Of a DNA stretch of 64,000 nt, positions 10,022 to 17,533 are shown piece after piece. The stretch comes from an uncultured Selenomonas sp. Its GTDB lineage: Bacteria; Bacillota; Negativicutes; Selenomonadales; Selenomonadaceae. The notes under the pieces were generated by a model, which was given only the letters and a program-made list of their open reading frames with translations, searched no databases and was not told the DNA's origin. The stretch is from NCBI GenBank assembly GCA_947167105.1, contig CAMVGU010000004.1:62001-126000 (forward strand), written 5' to 3'. A program made the translations under genes and the position numbers. Every line of letters begins with the position of its first letter. The stretch's first letter is position 1.

Positions 10022-10765
10022 TCAATATTCATCTTCCATCGTCACGCCGCGCAGGCGGCGGTTTATGGAAGACAGCCCCTTGTAAACGGTACTGATGTCC
10101 AGTTCCTCGCCCCGGTTCTCCATGTACTTCTCCAGCTTGCGCTTCACGCGTTGCAAGGCATTGTCGATGGACTTCACATGCCGGTTCAGATCCTCTGCAA
10201 TCTCCTGATAGGATTTGCCATCCAGGTAACTCATCAGCACACGCCACTCAAGATCGGACAGGATCTCCTCCATCTTTTTCTCAATATCCAGGAATTCCTC
10301 CCGGCTGATAACAAGTTCTTCCGGGTCAGAAACCTTCGCGCCGGAGAGGACATCCAGCAGGGTGCGATCAGAATCCTCATCATAGATCGGCTTGTTCAGA
10401 GAGATGTAGGAATTCAGCGGTATGTGCTTCTGGCGCGTAGCCGTCTTGATGGCCGTGATAATCTGGCGCGTCACGCAGAGTTCTGCAAAAGCGCGGAACG
10501 AAGACAGCTTATCATTACGGAAGTCGCGAATGGCCTTGTAGAAGCCAATCATGCCTTCCTGTATAATATCCTCACGATCAGCGCCGATCAGGAAATAAGA
10601 GCGAGCCTTGGCGCGCACGAAATTACGGTACTTGTTTATCAGGTAATCAAGTGCCGCCTTGTTGTTTTTATCCTTAATCTCCAGCAGAATCTCCTCATCC
10701 GTGAGATTGGCAATGCCGTCATAAGCTTCCTCGAGCGAATTGCTGATATTCGGCTCCGCTTCCAT
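10022..10765 (-). CDS. sigH: RNA polymerase sigma factor, SigH (Spo0H)-like
   Basis: Sigma-70 family factor that directs RNA polymerase to an alternative promoter class. The 247 residues carry region 2 (NKAALDYLINKYRNFV, then GADREDIIQEGMIGFYKAIRDF) and a region 4 helix-turn-helix (KSYQEIAEDLNRHVKSI). This order and spacing are those of SigH rather than an ECF factor. The ATG at 10765 has AAAGGGG upstream and is preferred over one at 10813. In Bacillus SigH controls entry to sporulation and competence. Its targets here are unknown, and no sporulation gene is visible nearby. Confidence 0.85.
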   Translation of the reverse strand: MEAEPNISNSLEEAYDGIANLTDEEILLEIKDKNNKAALDYLINKYRNFVRAKARSYFLIGADREDIIQEGMIGFYKAIRDFRNDKLSSFRAFAELCVTRQIITAIKTATRQKHIPLNSYISLNKPIYDEDSDRTLLDVLSGAKVSDPEELVISREEFLDIEKKMEEILSDLEWRVLMSYLDGKSYQEIAEDLNRHVKSIDNALQRVKRKLEKYMENRGEELDISTVYKGLSSINRRLRGVTMEDEY

Positions 10766-10877
10766 AGATTGTTCCCCTTTGCTGAAAGTAGTATCCACCG
10801 TCCATTGCTCCATATCCAGCTTAATCTATCTCCTTCACGCGCACACCCCAGTCAGGCATCCTGTCTTTTATATGGAA

Positions 10878-10906
10878 ATTATACCCTTTTCACGTCAAAC
10901 CGTCAA
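10878..10906 (-). promoter_or_regulatory. Promoter of the SigH-like gene
   Basis: On the minus strand TTGACG (10901-10906), a 17-bp spacer and a perfect TATAAT (10878-10883) lie about 110 bp upstream of the chosen start. This is a housekeeping-type promoter. Confidence 0.75.
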
Positions 10907-10954
10907 GGTATACACAGGGGCTGCATCAACCTTGGAGTTCATCACAAATAATGG

Positions 10955-10983
10955 TTGACGGCAGCCGCTCCAAATGCTATAAT
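10955..10983 (+). promoter_or_regulatory. tRNA-Leu promoter
   Basis: TTGACG (10955-10960), a 17-bp spacer and TATAAT (10978-10983), ending 24 bp before the tRNA. Near-consensus, as expected for a stable RNA gene. Confidence 0.85.
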
Positions 10984-11007
10984 ACGTTCGTTGACAAAAC
11001 AGCATAT

Positions 11008-11094
11008 GCCGGAGTGGCGGAATTGGCAGACGCAGCAGACTCAAAATCTGCCGTTGGCAACAACGTATCGGTTCAAGTCCGATCTTCGGCACCA
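11008..11094 (+). tRNA. tRNA-Leu (anticodon CAA)
   Basis: 87 nt including an encoded CCA end. The acceptor stem GCCGGAG pairs with CTTCGGC. The anticodon stem GCAGA/TCTGC encloses the loop CTCAAAA, giving anticodon CAA. A long variable arm (GTTGGCAACAAC region) marks a class II tRNA. It has its own promoter and terminator. Confidence 0.97.
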
Positions 11095-11106
11095 CTTTGA
11101 AAAATG

Positions 11107-11140
11107 AGGGTTCGCAGGTGTATCTGCGAGCCTTTTTCTT
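11107..11140 (+). terminator. Terminator of tRNA-Leu
   Basis: The stem GGTTCGCAG/CTGCGAGCC with a short loop is followed by TTTTTCTT. Confidence 0.85.
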
Positions 11141-11179
11141 CTATTAAGCGAATTACAACTGCTATCGAGGTAATTCCAT

Positions 11180-12469
11180 ATGCCCTATTTCATAACTGCA
11201 CAAGAACTTGCCGAGCAGGGTACTATTCCGGCTGACCTACGCACTAACACCCAGCTTATATACAATAGTCCTGCTGCTCTGGATTTCAACTCCCCAGGGG
11301 CACAGGGCTTTGGCGTGAAGCGCGCCGGGCTTGCGCTGCCGGGCAGCATCATGCTGCTCATCTCGCCTGCCTGCTGCGGGCGCAATACGGCTGCCCTTGC
11401 GGCTCCACCCGATGCACAGGGAGTCAGCTATGGCGAGCGCTTTGCCTACCTGCTGCTGGACGAAAGCGATATTGTCACCGGCAGGCACCTGCAAAAAATC
11501 CCCCAGGCTGTGCAGGCTTTCATCGCCAGCCGTCCGGAACCTCCCACCTGCGTGCTGCTCTGCCTGACCTGCGTTGACGCCCTGCTGGGCACCGATATGG
11601 AGCGCATCGCCAGAAAGGCCAGCGCTGCAGCCGGTCTCCCCGTGCGCCCCTGCTATATGTACGCGCTGACCAGGGAGAGCATCCGCCCACCCATGGTGGC
11701 CGTGCGTGAAATGCTGTACTCCCTGCTGGAGCCTGCTCCCAAAAATGCACGTTCCTGCAATCTGCTGGGTTTCTTCGCTCCCCTGGCAGACGCCAGCGAG
11801 CTCTCCCCCCTGCTCAAAGCAGCAGGGCTCAGGACAATCAACGAGCTCAGCCGTCTCCGTACCTGGCAGGAATACCAGCAAATGGCCGCAGCCAATTTCA
11901 ACCTCGTGCTGAATTCGGAGGCACGCCGTGCCGCGCAAGCAATGCAAGAAAAACTGCAAATCCCCTTTATTGAGCTAAAGCGAGTCTATGGGCTGGAGCA
12001 GATTACGCACCAGTATCAGGCCCTGGCAAAACTGCTGGGAACAAGCTGGGAACTTGCCCCTTACGCCGATGCCGCCCGCACTGCTCAGGAAAAGTTCTGT
12101 GCCCGTCACAAAGATGAGATTTTTGGCATTGGCAGCCGCTTGAACGGCAACGCCTTTGAACTGGCCCTGACCCTAGCACGCGCAGGACTGACTGTTGCGG
12201 AAATCTACGGGCTGCCGCAGGCTGACGATTTCTTTTATATCAAAAAACTTGCCAAATTGTCACCTGAGACACGCATCTATACGAACCTGTCTGTCAGCAT
12301 GGCCTCATATAGCGAGAGCAGCAGCAAAGTGACCTTTGCCCTTGGCGCGGACGCCGTCTATTATCACCCTCACGCCAGGAGCCTCGCCTGGAACGAGGAA
12401 CGCCAGCCCTTCGGCTATCAGGCCGTGCAGGAATTATTCACGCAGATGGAGGCTGCTTGTCATGACTGA
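11180..12469 (+). CDS. Nitrogenase component 1-like protein, first pair, subunit 1 (NifD-like)
   Basis: Member of the nitrogenase component 1 oxidoreductase family (NifD/K, BchN/B, CfbD relatives), 429 aa. The N-terminal half holds the cluster-binding layout: SPACCGRNT (Cys65, Cys66) matches the second P-cluster-type Cys, and CVLLCLTCVDALLGTDM (Cys124, 128, 131) matches the third, which precedes the conserved G(T/D)D. No Cys precedes residue 65, so the first canonical ligand is missing. The start has a GAGGT site. It overlaps its partner by 8 nt, implying a stoichiometric complex. The substrate is unknown. A reductase of NifH type would be required and is not in the window. Confidence 0.75.
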   Translation: MPYFITAQELAEQGTIPADLRTNTQLIYNSPAALDFNSPGAQGFGVKRAGLALPGSIMLLISPACCGRNTAALAAPPDAQGVSYGERFAYLLLDESDIVTGRHLQKIPQAVQAFIASRPEPPTCVLLCLTCVDALLGTDMERIARKASAAAGLPVRPCYMYALTRESIRPPMVAVREMLYSLLEPAPKNARSCNLLGFFAPLADASELSPLLKAAGLRTINELSRLRTWQEYQQMAAANFNLVLNSEARRAAQAMQEKLQIPFIELKRVYGLEQITHQYQALAKLLGTSWELAPYADAARTAQEKFCARHKDEIFGIGSRLNGNAFELALTLARAGLTVAEIYGLPQADDFFYIKKLAKLSPETRIYTNLSVSMASYSESSSKVTFALGADAVYYHPHARSLAWNEERQPFGYQAVQELFTQMEAACHD

Positions 12470-13535
12470 TATCAAAGGACTGCGGCTCTACCTGCCGCCC
12501 TTCGCCCCCGATACCTCCGGCGCTGCCTCTGTGCTCTACCCGCTGGGGGGACTGGTCGTTATCGTCGATGCCGGCGGCTGTGCCGGCAATATCTGCGGCT
12601 TCGATGAGCCGCGTACAGACCTGCCTGCCCCCAGCGTGATGGCCAGCGCCGGCCTGCGGGATATGGATGCCATCATGGGACGGGATGACAGATTGCTCGC
12701 CAAAGTGAAAAAAGCCCTGCAGCAGGACGCAGACACAGCTTCGCCAACCTTCCCTTTCCTGGCCCTGGTTGGCACCCCCGTGCCCGCCGTTATCGGCACA
12801 GACCTCACGGCACTAGCACATCTGGCCGAAAAGCAGACCGGCCTGCCCTGCATTGCCGTGGCAAGCAATGGCATCCACGCCTACGACCGAGGGGCCAGCG
12901 CCGCCTTGCTTGCCCTGGTGCAAAAATTCACCAGACCCTGCCAGACTGTGCCCGGCAAACTGGGTGTCTTGGGCGTAACCCCGCTGGATTTAACCCTGTC
13001 CGAGCAAAACACCCTGCGCGAATCCCTGCTCACTTGTGGCTGGGAGCAAGTCTCCCTGCTGGGTGCAGACGGACTGGCAAGCCTCCGCGAAGCCGCCAGT
13101 TGCGAGCGCCTGCTGGTCGTCTCCCCCTCCGGCCTGGCCGCTGCTGAATATCTGCAAGAGAAGCTGGGACTTGCCTATGACACAGGTTTCCCTCAGGAGC
13201 TCACCTTCCCCCTCTGGACTGCCATCAAACAGCAGCTCCCCCCAGGGAGCAAGCGCCTGCTGATTATCCAGCAGCAATTTGCTGCCAATGCGCTGCGCGA
13301 TTTCCTGCGCACCTGCCTGCCGGAGGCGGAAATCATCTGCGGCACCTGCTTTGAACTGGTGCCAAAACTGGCGGAAGCAGGAGATTTTACCTTCCGCGAA
13401 GAAACAGAATTCCAGATTGCGGCGCAATCCTTCGATACCATCATCGGCGACAGCCTGCTAAGGCGGGCACTGCCCGGATTCAACGGTACTTGGCTTGATT
13501 ACCCCCATTTCGCCATCTCCGGCAAAACATACTGA
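12462..13535 (+). CDS. Nitrogenase component 1-like protein, first pair, subunit 2 (NifK-like)
   Basis: 357-aa partner of the preceding gene, same superfamily. DAGGCAGNICGFDEPR places Cys40 and Cys45 at the first cluster-binding region. RDMDAIMGRDDRLL matches the conserved helix after it. VGTPVPAVIGTDL lies where the third ligand should be, but has no Cys. The Rossmann-like second domain contains LGVLGVTPLDL. It resembles the NifK-like member of the second pair (17534-18712), sharing the DEPR and LGVTPLD motifs, so the pairs probably arose by duplication. A nitrogenase activity should not be assumed. Confidence 0.75.
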   Translation: MTDIKGLRLYLPPFAPDTSGAASVLYPLGGLVVIVDAGGCAGNICGFDEPRTDLPAPSVMASAGLRDMDAIMGRDDRLLAKVKKALQQDADTASPTFPFLALVGTPVPAVIGTDLTALAHLAEKQTGLPCIAVASNGIHAYDRGASAALLALVQKFTRPCQTVPGKLGVLGVTPLDLTLSEQNTLRESLLTCGWEQVSLLGADGLASLREAASCERLLVVSPSGLAAAEYLQEKLGLAYDTGFPQELTFPLWTAIKQQLPPGSKRLLIIQQQFAANALRDFLRTCLPEAEIICGTCFELVPKLAEAGDFTFREETEFQIAAQSFDTIIGDSLLRRALPGFNGTWLDYPHFAISGKTY

Positions 13536-13572
13536 GGAACTGGTAAGAAATAGATTTTAGTGGACAGTTCCT
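13535..13572. repeat. Short inverted-repeat element between the NifK-like gene and hypF
   Basis: AGGAACTG (13535-13542) and its complement CAGTTCCT (13565-13572) enclose 22 bases. A related element lies at 23549-23609; read in reverse it begins AGGAACTGTAGCGAAATA against AGGAACTGGTAAGAAATA here. In RNA it would form a hairpin just before the hypF ribosome site. Confidence 0.5.
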
Positions 13573-13584
13573 AAGGAGGACTTT

Positions 13585-15948
13585 ATGCCACTCTATCACA
13601 GTAAGGTCTACGGTATCGTGCAGGGCGTCGGCTTCCGTCCTTTTGTCAGCCGACTGGCTGCGGAGCATAAAATTCTTGGCAGTGTCTGCAACAAAGGGCC
13701 CTATGTGGAAATCTTCGCCCAGGGTACGGCTGAGTGCCTGCAGGATTTCTTTCGCGACTTAAAGGCCAGGCCACCTGAGCGGGCTGCCATCCTGAAGATT
13801 GATATAAACGAACTCACAGATGCAAGGGAAAACTACAGGCAATTCGAGATTATAGAGAGTGCCAAGGAGCGGGGAGACATCTTCGTGTCCCCGGATATAG
13901 CCACCTGTGACAAATGCCGGACAGAGCTCTTTGACCCTGAGAACCGCCGCTACCTGCATCCCTTCATCAACTGCACGGCCTGCGGGCCGCGCCTGACCAT
14001 ACTGGATTCCATGCCCTACGACCGCGAGCGCACCAGCATGGGCGAATTCCCCATGTGCGGGGCCTGCCGGACGGAGTACGAAGACCCCGCCAGCCGCCGC
14101 TATGATGCCCAGCCTGTCTGCTGCAATGACTGCGGGCCGGAGCTGTACCTGATTGGAGCAGAGGCTATCCGGGGAGCAAAGGCCCTTACCCGGGCGCGCC
14201 ACTGCCTTGCTGCAGGCGGTATTGTTGCCATCAAGGGCATCGGCGGCTTTCATCTTGCCTGTGATGCCAAAAACGCTGCCGCCGTGTCAAGGCTGCGGCA
14301 ACTGAAGCACCGCCCGGTCAAGCCCTTTGCCCTGATGTTCAGGGATATGGCCGCCATTGAGGGCGAATGCCTGGTGGAGCCGGGACAGGCTGAAATCCTC
14401 ACAGGCCACCAGAAACCCATTCTGCTGCTCAAACGCCGCGCAGACGGCACTGTAGCCGAAGCAGTCGCCCCCGGCAATCCGAAAATCGGTGTCATGCTGC
14501 CTTACGCTCCCGTGCAAATGCTGCTGTTCGACTATCCCGACGATGTGAAAAACATGACGGATGCGCTGGTGATGACCAGCGGCAATCCCTCCGGCGCCCC
14601 CATCTGCCGCAGTGATGAAGATGCCCTGGGCTCCCTCTCCGGCTTCTGCGACCTGATGCTCTCCCATAACCGCAAGATCAGGCTGCGAGCCGACGACTCC
14701 GTGCTGGACTGGCTGGATAGCGGCCCCTATATGATACGCCGCAGCCGGGGCTACGCCCCCCTGCCTGTCATGCTCTCCCGTGACTTTCAGGGCGAAGTCC
14801 TGGGCATCGGCGGGGAGTTGAAAAACACCTTCTGCATAGGGCGCGGCAACCTTTTCTACCCCTCGCCCTATATCGGCGACATGAGCGACCTGCGCACCCT
14901 GCAGGCCCTGAAAGAATCCATCAAGCGCCTGAGCGAGCTGCTGGAAACAAGCCCTGCGGCAGTCGCCTGTGACCTGCACCCCCGCTATAATACCCATAAA
15001 GTCGCGGAAGAACTGGGGCTGCCGCTGCTGGAGGTTCAGCACCATTACGCCCATATCCTCTCCTGCCTGGCTGAAAATGATTACGACCGGCCCGTTATCG
15101 GCATCTCCTTTGACGGCACCGGCTACGGCACGGACAGCACTATCTGGGGCGGCGAAATCCTCCAGGCTGATTACAACGGCTTCCGGCGCCTTGGCTCCAT
15201 CCAGCCTTTTCAGCAGCCGGGCGGCGACAAAGCCTCCAGGGAAGGCTGGCGCATTGCCACGGCAATGCTTTGGGAAGGGGAGCCTGACAGGGAAAGGCTT
15301 GCCGGCCTGACCGATAGGCTGGGATTATGCTCCCAAGAGGAACTTCACACCCAGTTTCTCTTGCTGGATAAGAATTTGAACACCATCAAATCCACCAGCG
15401 CCGGCCGCCTTTTCGATGCTGTCAGCGCCCTGCTGGGCATTCGCCGCATTTCCACCTTTGAGGGCGAAGCCTCCATGTACCTGCAATTCGCTGCCGAAGC
15501 CTATGAAAGCCGCTTCTGCAGCGCCATCCGCAGCGATATTGTCAGCCTGCAGCTTGCCAATTTTGCTGCCGACAGCCAAGCTGTACCAGACAGTAAACAG
15601 GAAGCAACGGCCTTCCGGCTGCCTACAGACCGGCTTTTCCGCTCTTTGCTGGAAAAACGTCTGGAGCCTGGAGCCGACATCCAGCAACTGGCCTACCTCT
15701 TTCATGCGGGCCTGGCTGCCCAGATTATCGCCGCCTGCCGGGAGGCTCGCCGGATTACCGGCCTCGAAACTGCAGCCCTCTCCGGCGGGGTCTGCCAAAA
15801 TACCCTGCTGATGCGCCTGCTGCTGCGCGGCCTGCAAGAGGACGGCTTCAACGTCCTGCGCCACCGTTTGATTCCTCCCAACGATGGAGGCATCTGCCTG
15901 GGGCAGGCCGTATATGCAATGCAGCAGCTTAATAACGGTAAGATTTAG
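13585..15948 (+). CDS. hypF: HypF carbamoyltransferase
   Basis: In [NiFe]-hydrogenase maturation HypF activates carbamoyl phosphate as a carbamoyl-adenylate and loads it on HypE, the source of the cyanide ligands on iron. The protein is complete at 787 aa. It has an N-terminal acylphosphatase domain (GIVQGVGFRPFV), two zinc fingers with Cys108/111/130/133 and 158/161/180/183, a YrdC-like ATP domain (LMFRDMAAIE region) and a Kae1-like domain with QHHYAH and FDGTGYG. An AGGAGG site precedes the ATG. HypE, its normal acceptor, is not nearby; the flanking genes are nitrogenase-like, which is unusual. Confidence 0.93.
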   Translation: MPLYHSKVYGIVQGVGFRPFVSRLAAEHKILGSVCNKGPYVEIFAQGTAECLQDFFRDLKARPPERAAILKIDINELTDARENYRQFEIIESAKERGDIFVSPDIATCDKCRTELFDPENRRYLHPFINCTACGPRLTILDSMPYDRERTSMGEFPMCGACRTEYEDPASRRYDAQPVCCNDCGPELYLIGAEAIRGAKALTRARHCLAAGGIVAIKGIGGFHLACDAKNAAAVSRLRQLKHRPVKPFALMFRDMAAIEGECLVEPGQAEILTGHQKPILLLKRRADGTVAEAVAPGNPKIGVMLPYAPVQMLLFDYPDDVKNMTDALVMTSGNPSGAPICRSDEDALGSLSGFCDLMLSHNRKIRLRADDSVLDWLDSGPYMIRRSRGYAPLPVMLSRDFQGEVLGIGGELKNTFCIGRGNLFYPSPYIGDMSDLRTLQALKESIKRLSELLETSPAAVACDLHPRYNTHKVAEELGLPLLEVQHHYAHILSCLAENDYDRPVIGISFDGTGYGTDSTIWGGEILQADYNGFRRLGSIQPFQQPGGDKASREGWRIATAMLWEGEPDRERLAGLTDRLGLCSQEELHTQFLLLDKNLNTIKSTSAGRLFDAVSALLGIRRISTFEGEASMYLQFAAEAYESRFCSAIRSDIVSLQLANFAADSQAVPDSKQEATAFRLPTDRLFRSLLEKRLEPGADIQQLAYLFHAGLAAQIIAACREARRITGLETAALSGGVCQNTLLMRLLLRGLQEDGFNVLRHRLIPPNDGGICLGQAVYAMQQLNNGKI

Positions 15949-15969
15949 AACCAGAAAGGAAGCCTTTCT

Positions 15970-16185
15970 ATGTGTTTAGGAATACCTGCCAAAGTAGTAA
16001 GCCTCGATGGTGACATGGCCCTTATCGATGCCTCCGGGGTCAAGCGCGAAGTCTCCGCTGCACTTCTTGCGGATATAGATCCCGGTGACTACGTCCTTGT
16101 CCATGCCGGTTTTGCCCTGGCCAAAATCACAGATGCAGAGGGGCAGGAAACTGAAAAACTGCTTTCGGAACTAGCGGAGGACTGA
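15970..16185 (+). CDS. hypC: HypC/HupF-family hydrogenase maturation chaperone
   Basis: A small 71-aa chaperone that, with HypD, carries the Fe(CN)2CO unit to the hydrogenase large subunit. The essential N-terminus MCLGIPAKV, with Cys2 after Met removal, is intact. The OB-fold pattern ends with DYVLVHAGFALAKI, as in the family. It begins 21 nt after hypF and ends 2 nt before the next nitrogenase-like gene, so it is firmly inside this operon. HypD is absent from the window. The chaperone may serve a remote hydrogenase or a local cofactor. Confidence 0.93.
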   Translation: MCLGIPAKVVSLDGDMALIDASGVKREVSAALLADIDPGDYVLVHAGFALAKITDAEGQETEKLLSELAED

Positions 16186-16187
16186 CC

Positions 16188-17531
16188 ATGCCCCTGCTTT
16201 CCCATGCCCCTCACCCTGCCTGGCAGCGGCTGGCTGATGCCGACCCTGCTGCCTTTTTCCCCCACAATCTCGAATATTCCTGCCCCGCCCGGGGCAACTG
16301 GAACATCGTGCATACGGGTATGCTTGTGCCGGAAGCCCACCAGATTTATGTCTGTGCTTCCGGCTGTCTGCGGGGCGTCATTCTCACCGCCGCCGAGATG
16401 GGCGAAACCTACCGCCGCCGCTTTTCCACGGTGGAGCTTTTGGAGCGTGACCTGCTGCTGACCGATAATGAGCAACTGCTGATTGACGGCGTCACGGATA
16501 TTCTGGAAAAACTTAAAAAAAACCAGGGGCTGCCCCCCGCAGTGCTGCTCTTTACCGCCTGCTTCCATCATTTTATCGGCACCGACTTGAGCTATGTTTA
16601 CAGTAAGCTGCGCAAACGCTGGCCGGGAATCGACTTTGCCGAATGCTGCATGGACCCCATCCGCCAGTCCAAGAGCCTGAAGCCAGAGGAGCGCCTGCGC
16701 CTGGAAATTGCCCGGCTCTGGCCGGAGCAGTCTGCCACACCCAAACGCGCCGTCTGCTTCGGCAGCAACCTGCCCCTGTCAAAAGACTCAGAAATCTATG
16801 CCCTCTGCCGTGCCGCGGGCTGGGAACTGCTGGACTGGGCTGCCTGCCAAACCTATGCAGACTTTCAGCAGCCTGGCAGCGCCTCACTCTACATCTGGCA
16901 GCACCCCCACACATTCCCTGCAATCCGATGGCTTACAGAAAATCGTGAGCACAAGGCAATCTATCTGCCCCAGGTCTGGCGCAGCGAAGAACTGCTGCAG
17001 GAATTCACGGAACTGGCGGATGAATTGGGCCTTGCACTGCCGGATTTTGCCCCTGCCCAAGAAAGGGCACTCAAAGCCTGGCAGGAACTGGGCAAGGAAC
17101 TCGGCTCCCTGCCCATAACATTGGACTACACCTTTACCCTGGAACCCTTCAGCCTGGCCCGCCTGCTCATCGAGCAGGGCTTCCGGCTAGTGCGCATCTA
17201 TGCAGATGCAGTCTCCCCGGAGACCCGCGAGGATTTCCTCTGGCTGCAGGAGCACGCGCCTGATATCGAGCTATGGTCTGCCAAGCATCCTGATCTGCGA
17301 CTCTCTGAGAACCGTACCTTGCCCGGCAAAAGCCTGGCCCTGGGCCAGAAGGCGGCCTACTATACAGGCACTCCTTATTTCGTAGATATAATAGACGGTG
17401 CGGGCATCACCGGCTGGGCAGGACAGGAGCGCCTGGCCCGGATTATATCAGAGGCCGCCCGCAGCCCCAAAGACACCCAGTCCCTTATTGCACGTAAAGG
17501 CTGGGGCGGCCCCTGCGCCCTGGAGGATTGA
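16188..17531 (+). CDS. Nitrogenase component 1-like protein, second pair, subunit 1 (NifD-like)
   Basis: 447-aa protein of the same superfamily, with a fuller set of cluster Cys than the first pair: EYSCPARGNWN (Cys32), YVCASGCLRG (Cys56, Cys60) and FTACFHHFIGTDL (Cys125). This order matches the three P-cluster-region ligands of NifD-type subunits. AECCMDPIRQ (Cys153, Cys154) is a further Cys pair. The ATG follows hypC by 2 nt. Partner gene and operon position imply a hetero-oligomeric metalloenzyme or a scaffold. No His/Cys cofactor ligand could be assigned with confidence, so the active-site cofactor is unknown. Confidence 0.75.
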   Translation: MPLLSHAPHPAWQRLADADPAAFFPHNLEYSCPARGNWNIVHTGMLVPEAHQIYVCASGCLRGVILTAAEMGETYRRRFSTVELLERDLLLTDNEQLLIDGVTDILEKLKKNQGLPPAVLLFTACFHHFIGTDLSYVYSKLRKRWPGIDFAECCMDPIRQSKSLKPEERLRLEIARLWPEQSATPKRAVCFGSNLPLSKDSEIYALCRAAGWELLDWAACQTYADFQQPGSASLYIWQHPHTFPAIRWLTENREHKAIYLPQVWRSEELLQEFTELADELGLALPDFAPAQERALKAWQELGKELGSLPITLDYTFTLEPFSLARLLIEQGFRLVRIYADAVSPETREDFLWLQEHAPDIELWSAKHPDLRLSENRTLPGKSLALGQKAAYYTGTPYFVDIIDGAGITGWAGQERLARIISEAARSPKDTQSLIARKGWGGPCALED

Positions 17532-17533
17532 CC

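Noticed and set aside
10895-11095. 66-codon frame antisense to tRNA-Leu
   Set aside because: A typical spurious reading of a tRNA gene (contains GLEPIR); the tRNA structure is complete.
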